Of a stretch of DNA of 64,000 bases, positions 46,246-59,589 are shown piece after piece. The DNA comes from Cryptomeria japonica (taxonomy: Eukaryota > Streptophyta > Pinopsida > Cupressales > Cupressaceae): assembly GCF_030272615.1 (NCBI RefSeq), contig NC_081411.1:832244160-832308159 (forward strand), given 5' to 3'. The notes under the pieces were generated by a model. It was not told where the DNA came from, searched no databases, and saw nothing but the letters and a program-made list of their open reading frames with translations. A program made the translations under genes and the position numbers. Position 1 is the first letter of the stretch, and each line of letters begins with the position of its first letter.

Positions 46246-47581
46246 TGTTGGTAGAAAAGCATCAGGAAAACTGAGAGGCGGGGGGTGGGGGGGGGTGTGA
46301 ATCAGTTTTCACCAAACTCAACCAAATTAACCTTAACTTTAGATATGATCATGAACAACAATAATATAAACAATCACCACATCCACACATATAGATTTTT
46401 GATGTGAAAAACCTGGTTAAGGAAAAAACCATAGTGGGATCCTACCCACAGTAAGATGATACTCTATAGTAGTATGTGTAAATATTACAATGGGGAATGC
46501 ACATGCATTCAGGAACACTGCCTGAGCTCACTGCTCAAAATAACCAAGGGCTACAACCTTTAGAAGGCTCACTGCCTTACAAAGATCGGACAACAATCTA
46601 GATTACATGAACTGAAGGAATAACATCTCCAAATGCTTGATTATAGTTCATGTTAAGCACATTGTCTGCACAACAACTCTCCTCTTTTCTTCCACACTTT
46701 CGAATGATAGATTTTGTTTTTCACACATACAATACTCTTAAATCATAAACACAACCACATACACATAACTAACATGATTACAACACTTATTTATACAATT
46801 CATCAACCTTAACCATAAGGTTAGCTCAATAGATAAGACCTAATTACAAAATTACATCATAGGATACATAAATCCATAACCGAACCAATGCAATGTCAGC
46901 AAGGATATAGCATGGACCCAAATCAAATCCTCGAACATGTAACACCGCTAAATAATTCGTCAAGATCATTTGCAACATGCTACACCATCCAATATATCGC
47001 ATAACATGAAGAATATCACCGAACCAATAAAATCTTCAATAACACACACCACAATCAATGTAGACCACCAAAACACACAAGACATAATCAAAGAACATCA
47101 ACAACAATGTGAATTCCACCACAATCACCGCAACAACTCGAATATCAAGATTCATCATTAACATCATCACTGGAGCTCAAGAACACCAACTGACAAACTG
47201 AAAGATACACTTTCTAAGTTCCAAATCATGAACCATCCAATATGAGGACACACATGAATGTCCCAAACACTATCAAAAATCTGCAACTCAAGATACCATA
47301 AATCCAGAGCCATATGAATTAAATACTACAACTTTGCAACATAGAACACTGAAAAACTAGTCCACATACTAGACCTCATAACTCAATCAGATCACCACAT
47401 AGCACCATGAAACTCATACTAAATCAATTAGAGATAAATATCTCAAAAACCACTAAACCGTATCAACATATTTGCAATAGATCACTAAAACCAACTCTCT
47501 GCAACAAACCAATTCTTTGCAACACAGGAATATGTTGAGATCAATGGCAACAACGCATTCCAACAACTCTAATATCCAACA
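46246..47581 (-). repeat. 3' LTR of the minus Copia (1,336 bp)
   Basis: On minus it starts TGTTGGATATTAGAG after the purine tract and ends near a C-run on minus, seen on plus as a G-run (GGGGGGTGGGGGGGGG, about 46279-46297), longer than in the other LTR, then CAACA. Confidence 0.9.
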
Positions 47582-47900
47582 GTCTCCCCCTTTGGAATTG
47601 ATGACAACATATTAATGTGAAAAACAATCAATTCAAGGAAATAAATAAACATCCAACAATCTCCCTCAAAATCACAAGGATCAACTCCCCCTTTGACAAG
47701 CTACTAAAAAAATACTTCAAGTTTTTTCACATGCTCTTCTTCCCCTTTGACAATGATGCCAAAGACAAATACAAATCATTATTCTCTCATACATCTCTCC
47801 CCCTAAAGAAAGACAATCTATCCCCCTTAGGATAAACTCACAAATTTGAACAACTGAACTACACACTGACTACTCCCCAAGAGCAACAACACCAACTCAT
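47582..47900 (-). other. Polypurine-tract array of the minus Copia
   Basis: On plus: CTCCCCCTTTGG at 47584, ACTCCCCCTTTGAC near 47685, TTCCCCTTTGAC near 47740, CTCCCCCTAAAG near 47798, TCCCCCTTAGG near 47821 and ACTCCCCAAG near 47872. On minus these are repeated AAAGGGGGAG tracts; the one at 47584 abuts the LTR. Confidence 0.75.
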
Positions 47901-47999
47901 CAATCTGGATATCAAGACAAGATTACAAAGTCCATCAGATCAATGCAACTCAATGCATCTAGTTCATAGTAGGAGGGGAAATCACCCCTAACTTCTCTC

Positions 48000-49560
48000 T
48001 TAGATATACAAATGTATCTGTAGGAAAAGGCTTTGTAAATATATCTGCAATCTATTCCTTTGTAGATACATGATCCAATATAATTTCTTTCTCATTCACT
48101 TTCTCTCTCAAGAAATGAAACTTGATTGATATATGCTTTGTCTTAGAATGCAACACTGGATTCTTAGAAATATTGATAGCACTATAATTGTCAAAATATA
48201 TAACAGTAGGCTCATGATAAACAACTCTAATATCCTTCAGCATCTGCTTCATCCAAAGTACCTGAGTACAGTTGCTAGCAGCAACAATGTATTCAACTTT
48301 TGAAGTAGATAAAGAAATAGAATCTTGCTTCTTGTCCATGCAACCAACTTCTTTCCCAAAAAGAATGCTCCACTAGTAGTACTCTTCTGGTCATCAACAT
48401 CACCTGACCAATCGACATCAATATAGGCATTTAAAGTGAAATCATCATCCTTCAAATACCACAGACCATAATCAATTGTTACCTTCAAGTATATGAGCAT
48501 CCTTTTGATAGCAATAACATGACTTTCCTTAGGATCAACCTGAAATCTTGCAACAAGGCATACAACATTCATAATGTCAGGTCTAGTCTAAGTCAAATAA
48601 ATTAGTCTACCAATCAAAGATCTATACAAGGTCTGGTTAGCCTTCGAAGATTCATCATCTTTTGTCATCTTACATCCAATCACCATAGGAGTTCCAACAG
48701 GTTTAGAATCATCTAACCCAAACTTCTTTAGCAATTCCTTCACATACTTAGATTGAGATATGAAAATACCTTTATCAATCTATGAAATTTGCAATCCCAG
48801 AAAGAACTTCATCTCACCTATCATAGACATCTCAAATTATTTTTGCATATCATCAGAAAAATTCTTATTCAAATCATCATCTCCTTCAAAAATAATATCA
48901 TCAACAAAAACTGCAACAATCAAAATATTATCATTATCAATCTTGAAGTACAAATTAATATCACTAGTACCTTCACATAATCCCAAATTCATCAAATACC
49001 TGTCCAATCTAGCATACCAAGCTCTTGGGTCTTGTTTCCATACAATGATTTCTTCAATCTACATACCGTGTCTGCTTCATCTGTCAATGAAAATCCATCT
49101 GGTTGCTCAATGTAGACTTCCTCTTCCAACTCACCATTCAAAAAGGCTGACTTCACATCCATCTGATATACCTTGAATTTCTTATGAGAAAGATATGCAA
49201 GAAATAGTCTAACAACTTCAATTCTAGCTACCAGAGCAAAAGTCTCCTCAAAATCTATACCTTCCATTTGTGAATATCCCTTACATACAAGTCTTGCTTT
49301 GTTTCTGACAACTTCTCCAGCTTCATTCAACTTATTTTGGAACACCCATTTAGTACCAATTACATTCTTGTCCTTAGGTCTCAGAACAAGTTCCCATGCT
49401 TTATTTTTCTCAATTTGATCTAACTCTTCTTCCATAGCTTTTACCCAATTTTCATCTTTACAAGCTTCAACAACATCTTTAGGCTCAATATTAGAAATCA
49501 AACATGTTTCTTCAGCAACAATTCTTCTCCTAGTCATCACACCTTTATTTTTATCACCAA
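48000..49560 (-). pseudogene. Minus Copia RT and RNase H
   Basis: RT from 49540 on minus: [12 protein letters not shown], then [18 protein letters not shown] near 49150, LKKSLYG near 49040, and a catalytic FVDDIIF near 48900 in a shifted frame. RNase H: YIDVDWSGDVDD near 48430 and KVEYIVAASNCTQVLW near 48280, again in shifted frames. At least two frameshifts separate the parts. It ends near 48050, where the C-terminal segment meets a stop. Confidence 0.85.
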
Positions 49561-50405
49561 TAATATGATTCTCTAAATGATTTAGTGTTACATACCTTGA
49601 GATCTTCTGATTATTCTGATTTTCAGGCTCTTAAACTTTTTCATCGGTAGCAACATCTGCATTCACTATCTCTACCTCTACCGGATCACTCTGCATCATG
49701 CTTAGACTCTGAATTTTCTTTGCAATAACATCCTGATCATCAAACTCATATCTACATGCTCTGATTTGCTTCCCATGATTCTCAACTACCTTCACATTCA
49801 CACTTTCCACTATCTTTCTTAGTCTCTTTTTGTAACATCAATAGGCCTTGCTCTTAGTAGAATATCCCAGAAAGATTTCCGAGTCACATTTTATATGCAC
49901 TCGGTTGAATGTGTATACAACAATACTAACAAATTCTCTCCAATAGATATGTGAAACATTTCCTTCAAGCATCATAGTTCTAACAACATCCAAACCAGTT
50001 ATGTTCTTCCTTTCAACAACCCCATTCTGCTGAGGAGTTCTCAGAGCAAATAGAGCAAATAACTGTCTTTGGATTCCATGCTCTTCAAAACAGAATTAAA
50101 CTCACTAGAAATGAATTCTCCTCCTTTGTTAGACCTTAGGCACCTCACCTTCAATCCTGTCTTTGTCTCCACTTTAGCTTTGAATATTTTGAACGTCTCC
50201 AGTGCTTTATATTTCTCCTTTAGAAAAGTGACCCACATCATCCTAGAATAGTCATCAATCAGAAAACATAAAGTATATGTCTCCCTGCAAGCTTCTTACT
50301 CTAGAAGGTCCACATAAATCAGTATGCAAAAGATCTAACAATCCATTAGATGCATACAATTTTCTCTTGAATGAAATTCTTGTTTTCTTTCTCAATTGAC
50401 ATTCT
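49561..50405 (-). pseudogene. Minus Copia integrase, downstream half
   Basis: On minus the sequence resumes after the solo LTR with ECQLRKK, then LLHTDLCGP-like, MMWVTFLKEKYKALETF and CLRSNKGGEF (50241-50041), PQQNGVVERKN-like near 50025, and further integrase C-terminal sequence down to about 49560. It is broken by stops and frameshifts. The upstream half (HHCC region) lies at 60763-61195. Confidence 0.8.
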
Positions 50406-51709
50406 TGTTAGATACAATGTACCACTGAGAGGGGGGTGAATCAGTGGTTCTCAATCTTTTCCCTTTAACAACCTAGATGTCTATACTAGTTACGGGATCC
50501 AACACAATGCAGATTTATCAGTTAGTGGATAGACATAAATACACATGTAATCACACACAGAGGGTCATCACATAACACTAGCATGTACGAGGAAAACCCA
50601 AGATGGGAAAAACCTTGGTGAGCAATGCTGCTAGAGTCTATTGCTCCAATCCAGCCTCACAATGAAAAACTGTTACAATGTTTAGGGCTCCAACCCAAGG
50701 AGCACCAACCCAAGAAGCAACAACCCCTAATTTAGGGAACCAACCCAAGGAGCACCAACCCCTAAATTATTTAAGGGCAACAACCCAAAGGAGCTACAAC
50801 CCCTACACCGAGCTACAACTCAGTGATCATAATGAAAACATTAATTACAAAAGTAGTTGTCTTGTTACAAGTGAATCTTGCGACCATTTCATATACCTTA
50901 CTCTGTCGGTGAGATACCCTCTCTGCTGCTGTATTGCCGGTAAACCCTAATAGTTCACCTCTACTCTCCTTCCTCTCTGTGGGATCTCCTCCTCACTCCT
51001 CTACACTTTACCGATAGTACACTCTGCTAGTCCACTGTCTGCCTTCTCTTTAGCTCTCTTCACTTCTACTCTACCGGTATGGACACTGCCAATTTTTCTC
51101 TACTATCGGTTGAACACTTCAACCTGATTCTCCTTCACTCTCACTCTCTTCTTAGATACTCGTTAAGGACTTGGCTGATTTTCTCTCACATGCAAAAGTA
51201 ATCACTTCACAACAACACACTCTTCTTCCATTCAACAACACTTAACTATGTCTTTGGCCTGCATATTTATAGTCTAGTTTTCTCGCCAAAGGCCAATTCA
51301 AAAACATGGACGGTTAGGGTTTCCTCATCAACTTTGAGGTAAACCAAATCCAATCAGATCTTGCCTGATCTGATCGCTCAGACAGCTGTATGCTCATCAC
51401 CGCCATTAATGTGCCTTCTTGATCACACTTTCTATCTTTAGCAATCTGCTTTTTACCCTGTCGGCTGATCTCTTGGTCAAACACCAAGATCTGTCTTGCG
51501 GTTTCCTTCTTCTACCTCGATCTCCTCAATCACTCTAAGCTGGCTCTCAGTTGTCCTCCAGACCTCGAGTCACAAACCTCTGCAACAACTCTGCAACACG
51601 TCCCATGATTTGTGGGATCTTTCATTAATGTCGACCAACTCTATAACTACCTCATTGGTGTACATTCCTTCTTCATCCGAATGCAGGTCCGCCACCTTGA
51701 CTCCATGTG

Positions 51710-53294
51710 TGATGGGATGGTGCTTGGGATAGACTAGCCTAGTCTATGCTCTTGGATCCTTTCCTTGGATCACTTGGTGTTCTCTACACACCCTAGGGTC
51801 TCTAGGACTTCCTTTTCTTGAGGAATCCCCTGACCTTGCCCAATTCCACCCACTAATGAGTTGCAATGCTTCTCCTAAGGTCTCACCTACTCATGAGACT
51901 CAAAACCCCTTACTATGGCTAATAAGGGCTAGGCTTGTTCTACACCTTCCAAGGTTTTATCAAGGTTAGGACAGGTCTTAAACCATGTTTTACATCCATC
52001 CATGTGCCCCCAATAAGTTACAACCTTCATCCCTCCTACTGATTTCACTATTTTGTGTTTTGCCTACAAAATAGGGCTACAAGGATTAGGACCAATTAGG
52101 CCTCCTACCCAGTCCTTAGGGATTCCTCTCACAAATGATGCACAAACTACCCAAACTCCCAAAATGGACTACCATTCATTTGGTAAGGGCTCAAGGATTT
52201 CTCTAGTTTTGGGCCTCCAAGTGGTCGTACAGTGCCTTGGGCGAATTTTGGGGTTTTTTAAGGGTTTTATGAGGGTTTTATGGTCTGCTTGGGTCACAGT
52301 GAATGTCTTGTGTTTTAGCCACCTTTTTTGGATTTGTGGAGGCTCCTCCTTCATACCAGTGGTGCTTCACACACTCCTTTGCACCTCTTCCAAAGGGTGC
52401 ACTCTCCTATGACCAACCTTGCTCTTCAAGACCTCTGCAACTTGACCCTTCCTAGCCGGGCACTATTCAGTCTAGCCTAGGATTGGGTCTTTTTATGGCC
52501 TCCTTGAATTTTAAAGGGCCCTTCTTGCATTGGACTATAGTACAAGGTCTCTACTCTCATTCCCCATGGTTTCATGGTGATTCCACAATGGGGAATGGAG
52601 TCATGCATCCATTTACACAAATCAGTCCAAAACTGGACAGTGAGAAGGCAATTTACAAACTATTTACAAACACACACAACCGGCAAATAAAAACCTAATC
52701 TAATTGCTCAAAATGAAAGTATTTACACCATAGAATAAACTCCACATAGTTTTACATGCAAATCAATCCATTAACTTGCTCGGTTGCTTCATTCAAACTG
52801 ACTAGTAACCAACAAACAGTCACAGTCAAGCTCTTCTTACTTGGGCAGTACAATGTCTGACATCCAACCCATTAACTTAGGGTTTGGAAATACTTATAAT
52901 ACCCTCTACTTGGTCTATGTGTCCATATTAGGGTTTCCACACCAAACTAAGAATTTTGGCCTCATGGTGGAAAAGTTGCTTGACAACTTTTAAAAGTTGT
53001 CATGCAACTTTTGCAACTTTCCCAATGTTGCTTTTCTTGACTCCTAGACCCACATTGGGCCAACCTAAGGACTCCACCATGCTATGAGGGACCCCTAAAC
53101 ACCTCAAATGCACACATACCCCCTATTTTCAAGAAAATCTCAATTTTTGCCTCATGACCCTAAGACCTCAACTAGGACCCTAACTAGGACCAATGAGCAC
53201 ATGGCTCTTCATTTTATATACAATGGCTTCAAAAGAAGCATAAAACCAACAAAAAAAAGAAAGAGGAAGAGCTTGGAAGGGTGCTCCTACACCA
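51710..53294 (-). repeat. 3' LTR of the chromovirus
   Basis: 1,585 bp, closely similar to 57994-59589 with scattered substitutions and small indels. It contains a 42-bp near-perfect palindrome at 52971-53012. Confidence 0.92.
52971..53012. repeat. 42-bp palindrome in the chromovirus LTR
   Basis: Arm AAAAGTTGCTTGACAACTTT and its complement meet with no spacer and one mismatched pair. The same palindrome is at 59255-59296 in the other LTR. Confidence 0.9.
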
Positions 53295-53314
53295 TACTCC
53301 CCCTCTGCACACAA

Positions 53315-56300
53315 CTAAGAAATAGAAGAAGAGATGAGAGCTGGGTCTATGCCAAGTGTCTTGAACCTGCTCTCTTCAACCCAGGTAGCTTCAGATTCAG
53401 GCTGATCTGCCCACTTCACCAAGTGTTCCATGTAGACCTGGTGTCTGGTGGACTTCTTTACTCTGGATTCCAAGATCTCCTCTGGTATTGGCTTCTTCAC
53501 TTGTGGTAAGACATTAACATCTAGGTCCTGCAACACCTTGGCTTGGTTCTCCTTTTGCCCTGCTATTTCACCCTTGTACATGATCAGGTCAGCTACATTA
53601 AAGACCGGTGATATAGCCAAAACTGAAGGCAGGTCAACCTTGTAAGCATTCTCCCCATACTTTGACAAAATTCTACAAGGTCCTACCCTCTTCATTTGTA
53701 GTTTGGTAGGCTTACCACTTTGCATGCTAGCTTTGCTCAAATGGACCATCACAAAGTCACCCACCTTGAACTGAACCTCTCTCCTTTTCTCATCCATTTT
53801 GGCCTTCAATTTTTGAGTGGATTCAAGGATGGCTTTCTTAACTTGCTCTTGGACTTCCTTGATGGTTTGAGTGAATTCCTCTACTTGCCCACTCTTCATC
53901 TCCAAGGTACCAAGGTCTCTCAACTCACATACTCCTCTTGGATGTCTACCATAGACAACCTCAAAAGGACTTCTACCAGTGGTCCTATTCACACTGTCAT
54001 TATATGCATACTCTTCTTGAGGAATGACTAGGTCCCATGTCTGCCCATACTCCTTAGTTAAACACCTCAACAAGTTGCCTAACACCCTATTGATGACTTC
54101 AGTTTGACCATCTGTTTGTGGATGGTAAGCTGAGGTAAATGAGAGATAAGTTCCAAGTCTCCTCCATAATGTCTGCCAAAAATGGCTCATGAACTTGCTA
54201 TCTCTATCCGAAACAATGCTTAAAGGGAGTCCATGAATCCTAACAATCTCCTTAAAGAAGAGATGTACAACATAGCTAGCATCATGTGTAGTCCTACATG
54301 GAATGAAATGGCTAATCTTGGAAAATCTATCTACTACCACATAGATGCTGTCCATACCTGTCTTTGTCTTGGGAAGTCCTACTACAAAGTCCATGCTTAT
54401 GCATTCCCAAGGCCTATTAGGGACCGACAATGGTTGATAGAGACCAATATTGCTTGTTCCTCCTTTTGCTCTTTGGCATACACCACATTGTTCTACATAT
54501 CTTTTCACATCCCTTGGCAACTTTGGCCAATAGTAGTACCTCTAGACTAAATCTAAGGTTTTGTTGACTCCAAAGTGTCCACTTAAACTACCATTGTGTT
54601 TCTCTTGGATGAGGTTTTCCTTCATGGATCCTCTTGGTACACACAACTGGTTACCTTTGAACAAGAGACCATTTTGGAGAGTGTAATTTGCATACTCAAC
54701 ATGGAAATGGTTCTCAAACTCTTTGCAAACCTTGTAGGCTAATGAGAAGTCTTCATCTTCTTCATAGAGGTCCTTGAAACCTTCTATTCCTATGCTTTGC
54801 AACTGTAGTTCTTGAACTGTCAACAACTTCCTACTCAATGCATCTGCCACCTTGTTGAGTTGCCCCTTCTTATGCTTGATGGTGAAGGTGAAGGATTGGA
54901 GGTATTCCATCCATTTCAAATGCTTATTGCTAAGCTTCTCTTGAGTGTTAATGTAACTCAATGCCTGGTTGTCTGTGAACACCACAAATTCCTTTGGAAG
55001 TAGGTAATGCCTCCATTTCTTTAGAGACTGCATGAATGCATACAACTCTAGGTCATAGGCTGAGTACTTCTTCTTTGCTTCATTAAGCTTCTCACTGAAA
55101 AATGCCACAGGTCTTCCCTCTTGACTCAATACACCACCTACTACAATTCCACTTGCATCACACTCCAATGTCAATAGTTTATCAAAGGTAGGTAGGAGAA
55201 GGATAGGTTTTGTGGCTACTTCTTGCTTCAATAATTGAAATGCTTTGTCAGCCTACTTAGTCCATTTAAACTTAGTTTTAAGGCCTCCTTTAATGGTGTC
55301 AAGGACTGGTGCACATATGCCACTGAGGTTCCTCACAAACTTTCTATAGAATTAGGCTAATCCATGGAAACTCCTAACTTCAGTCCCTGTTCTAGGTGCA
55401 GGCCAATTCAAGATTGCCTCCACTTTGCTTGGATCCATCTTCAAGGTTCCTTTAGACACCACAAATCCTAAGTAGACCAACTCTTGCTTCAAGAAGTCAC
55501 ACTTCTCTAGGTTGATGGATAACTTCTCCTCATGCAACCTCTCTAAGACTAACCTCAAATTCTCAAGGTGCTCCTCTTTGGTTCTGCTATAGATGAGAAT
55601 GTCATCTAGGTACACCACCACAAACCTACCTGTGAAGTCTTTTAACACCTCATTCATCAACCTCATGAAGGTGCTTGGGGCATTGGCGAGTCCAAATGGC
55701 ATCACAAGCCATTCATACAATCCCTCTGTGGTCTTGAAAGTAGTCTTCCACTCATCACCCTCCTTGATTCTAATATGGTGATAACCACTTTTAAGGTCCA
55801 ATTTAGTGAAATACATAGAACCTCCTAAACAGTCCATCAAATCCTCTATTCTAGGAATAGGAAATCTATACCTTATGGTGATCCTATTGATTGCCCTTGA
55901 ATCAGTGCAAAGTCTCCACTTGCCTCCCTTCTTTGATGCTAGCACTATCGAGACTGCACATGGGCTGATGCTCTTCTTAATCAGTCCTTGTTCCAATAAC
56001 TCCTGCACTTGCCTTGCTACCTCCTTATTCTGATCAGGTGTGAGCTTATATGCAGCTTTGTTAGGTAGGGATGCTCTGGGAACAAAGTCTATTTGATGGC
56101 TTATAGACCTTCTTGGTGGGAGTGTTGCAGGTGCTCCATCACTCACTATGTCCTTATACTCTTGCAACATTTGCTTTACCTCCTTGGCTACTTCTACCTG
56201 CAACTTGTCTTCTTCCTCCTTTGGTTTCACAAATATGGCACACTTCACTATCTCCTCTCTCATGTAGCAACTTTAAGAACTCTTTACCAGTAGCCAATAA

Positions 56301-57953
56301 GACACTAGTTGTTCTTGAAGTTCCCTCTTCATTCTTTGTCAAGGACTGAATCTTGAAGGTCTTGCTATCCTTCTTGAATGATATGGAGTTATCCTCTCCA
56401 TCATAGATCACCTTCCTATCAAATTGCTAGGGTCTTCCTAGCAGCAGATGACAAGCATCCATAGGCAACACATCACAAAGGATCTTATCCTTATATCCTC
56501 CTATAGAAAACTCTACCCAAGTCTGTTCATTGACTAGCACACTCTGTCCTTTGTTCAACCAAGTCACCTTGTAAGGGCTAGTGTGGGGTATTCTTGTGAG
56601 TTTCAACTTCCTAACTGCCTCTTCTGATATGATGTTGTCAGTTGAGCCTGAATCAACTATCACCTTGCACACTTTACCAAGAACTTTGCATCTCACCCTA
56701 AACAATGCTCTCCTATGTTTGGGTTCCTCCTTAACCAGCTGTCTGATTAAAATCCTATTGAACATCAAATTTTCTCCAATCTTTGATTCAATCTGGTCCA
56801 CATCCAGTGTCTTGCTGCTTGAAGAGTCTTCATGAACATAAGCAACCCTCTTTCCACTGTTTGATGAGGTAGGTTTGTCAGGGCATCTATATGCCGGGTG
56901 TCCCAATTGTCCATAGTTGTAACACTTCATAGTTGCAAAGTAGGAGTTACCTCTGCCGGTACCTCTACCCCTACTTGGACCACCTAGTGCACCTCTTCCT
57001 CTAGAATGGCCCCCTCTAAGATTGGTTTCACTGCCATGTTCAGTCAACTTGGCTTCTCCTTGGTTCCTCTGCTCATTTGACTTGCTTTGGTAACCACCTC
57101 GGTGATTCATTTGCTCTCTACCTCTACCTCTACCCCTGTTATTGGAGTCTCCTTTCCTTTTGTTCCTCTCTTCCACCTTGACAGCAAGCTCATGACATTT
57201 TTGAATAGTAGTAGGAGTCCATAGGCTTATCTCCTCTTGAATGTTCCACTTTAGGCCACTTAGATACCTAGCCACCTTAATAGATTCATCTTCTTGGACT
57301 TTGGATCTAAGACAAAGTTTTTGAAATTCTTTAGGGTAGGAAGTCACATCAAGGTCTTTTTGCTTCAAACCCTATCTCTTCTTATGAAGTTGGACTTCAT
57401 AATCCTCTGGTAAGTAGTTCTCTTTGATATTACTCACCATGGCCTTCCAATTGGCAATAGCTAGCTTCCCCATGCTAACTCTCTCTTCTTGCAGGTACTT
57501 CTACCATGTCAAAGCTGCTCCCCTTAATCTTGATTTGGCAACCTTAACCTTTTGAGCCTCTGTCACTCCCTCACACTCAAAGTGGTTTTCCATGCCCTCA
57601 ATCCATTCCATGACAGTGTCAATGTCCATCCTTCCATTGAAATGTGGCAATCCTTCAAAAGCTTTGGTGTTCAAAGCCTTAATAGCCTTCACAAAAGGTT
57701 CTTCATTAAACAAGGGATCTGGTTCAGGTATAATGCCATCTATGTCAATGGTTTTCTTGCCTTTATCTTTGGTGTCTTCACCCCAAGGTCCTTGTGTCCT
57801 CTGATCCACCACTTCTTGCAACTTATCCCTTATCTTGCTCATAGCTTCTTCAAGGAGTCTATTTTTCTCCTTCTGTTCTTCTACCTCTCTAGCCAGCTCT
57901 GCATTAGTGACCATTTTTCTCTCCCCTACCGATTCACCAGTATATAGAGACAT
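53315..57953 (-). pseudogene. Chromovirus gag-pol
   Basis: Gag starts at ATG 57953. It has a Glu/Arg-rich coiled-coil-like N-terminus, capsid-like region (57700-57300), Arg/Gly-rich linker, CYNYGQLGHPAYRC zinc knuckle (near 56920) and protease VIVDSGSTDNII (near 56660). RT has [14 protein letters not shown] (near 55800) and catalytic [11 protein letters not shown] (near 55600). RNase H has LECDASG (near 55165). Integrase HHCC is near 54600-54490 and the core has MDFVVGLP, IVSDRDSKF and HPQTDGQTEV. A C-terminal chromodomain-like segment (VKWADQPESEATW) ends near 53350. Stops near 57501, 57375, 56427, 55352, 55254 and 54539, and a frameshift near 56265, make it inactive as read. Confidence 0.93.
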
Positions 57954-57978
57954 ACACAGTCCTCCAAATCTTTAACTT

Positions 57979-57993
57979 GCTCTGATACCAATC
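57979..57993 (-). other. Primer-binding site of the chromovirus
   Basis: On minus, GATTGGTATCAGAGC directly after the 5' LTR end CCCATCA; initiator-Met tRNA type. Confidence 0.85.
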
Positions 57994-59589
57994 TGATGGG
58001 ATGGTGCTAGGGATAAACTAGCCTAGTCTATGCTCTTGGATCCTTTCCTTGGATCACCTGGTGTTCTCTACACACCCTAGGGTCTCTAGGACTTTTTTTA
58101 CTTGAGGAATCCCCTGACCTTGCCCAATTCCACCCACCAATGAGCTGCAATGCTTCTCCTAAGGTCTCACCTACTCATGAGACTCAAAACCCTTTACTAT
58201 GGCTAATAAGGGCTAGGCTTGTTCTACAACTTCCAAGGTCTTAGTAAGGTTAGGACAGGTCTTAAACCATGTTTTACATCCATCCATGTGCCCCTAAGAA
58301 GTTACAATCTTCATCCCTCCTACTGATTTCACTATTTTGTGTTTTGCCTACAAAATAGGGCTACAAGGATTAGGACCAATTAGGCCTCCTACCCAGTCCT
58401 TTAGGGATCTCTCACACAAATGATGCACAAACTACCCAAACTCTCAAAATGGACTACCATTCATTTGGCAAGGGCTCAAGGATTTCTCTGGTTTTGGGCC
58501 TCCAAGTGGTCGTACAGTGCCTTGGGCGAATTTTGGGGTTTTTAAGGGTTTTATGAGGTTTTATGGTCTGCCTGGGTCACAATGAATGTCTTGTGTTTTA
58601 GCAACCTTGTTTGGATTGGTGGAGGCTCCTCCTTCACACCAGTGGTGCTTCATACACTCCTCTACACCTCCTCCAAAGGGTGCACTCTCCTTTGACCAAC
58701 CTTGCTCTTCAAGACCTCTACAACTTGACCCTTCCTAGCCGGGCACTGTTCAATCTCGCCTAGGATTGGGTCTTTTTATGGCCTCCCTTCATTTTCAAGG
58801 GCCTTTCTTGCATTGGACTATAGTATAGGGTCTCTACTCTCATTCCCCATGGTTTCATGGTGATTCCACAATGGGGAATGGAGTCATGCATCCATTTACA
58901 CAAACCAGTCCAAAACTGGAAAGTGAGAAGGCAATTTACAAACTATTTACAAACACACACAACCGGCAAATAAAAACCTAATCTAATTTATCACAATGAA
59001 ATTATTTATAGCATATAAGACACTCCACATAGTTTTACATGCAAATCAATCCATTAACTTGCTCGGTTGCTTCATTCAAACTGACTGGTAACCAACAAAC
59101 AGTGACAGTCAAGCTCTTCTTACTTGGGCTGTACAATGTCTGACATCCAACCCATTAACTTAGGGTTTGGGAATACTTATACTACCATCTCCTTGGTTTG
59201 TGTTCCCATATTAGGTTTTTCCATGCCAAACTAAGAATTTTGGCCTCATGGTGCAAAAGTTGCTTGACAACTTTTAAAAGTTGTCATGCAACTTTTGCAA
59301 CTTTTGAGCAACTTTCCCAATGTTGCTTTTCTTGACTCCTAGATCCACATTGGGCCAACCTAAGGATTCCACCATGCTATGAGGGACCCCTAAACACCTC
59401 AAATGCATACATACCCCCTATTTTCCAGAAAATCTCAATTTTTGCCTCATGACCCTAAGACCTCGACTAGGACCCTAACTAGGACAAATGAGCACATGGC
59501 TCTTTATTTTATATACAATGGCTTCAAAAGAAGCATAACACCAACAAAAAAAATAAAGAGGAAGAGCTTGGAAGGGTGCTCCTACACCA
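57994..59589 (-). repeat. 5' LTR of the chromovirus
   Basis: 1,596 bp, flanked on the right by the ATGTG duplication. Carries the palindrome at 59255-59296 and an extra GCAACTTTTGAGCAACTT copy beside it. Confidence 0.92.

Larger units (their letters stand above)
51710..59589 (-). mobile_element. Chromodomain Ty3/gypsy element (chromovirus), minus strand, 7.9 kb
   Basis: LTRs at 51710-53294 and 57994-59589 with TGATGGG and ACACCA ends. Exact 5-bp target duplication ATGTG at 51705-51709 and 59590-59594. The initiator-Met primer-binding site is at 57979-57993 and a purine tract (AGAGGGGGAGTA on minus) lies at the other end. The interior encodes gag, protease, RT, RNase H, integrase and a chromodomain. 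This is the innermost insertion of the right-hand stack. Confidence 0.93.

Noticed and set aside
46279-46297. G-run as a G-quadruplex of interest
   Set aside because: It is an expanded homopolymer in one LTR (short in the other) and could be a sequencing or slippage effect.
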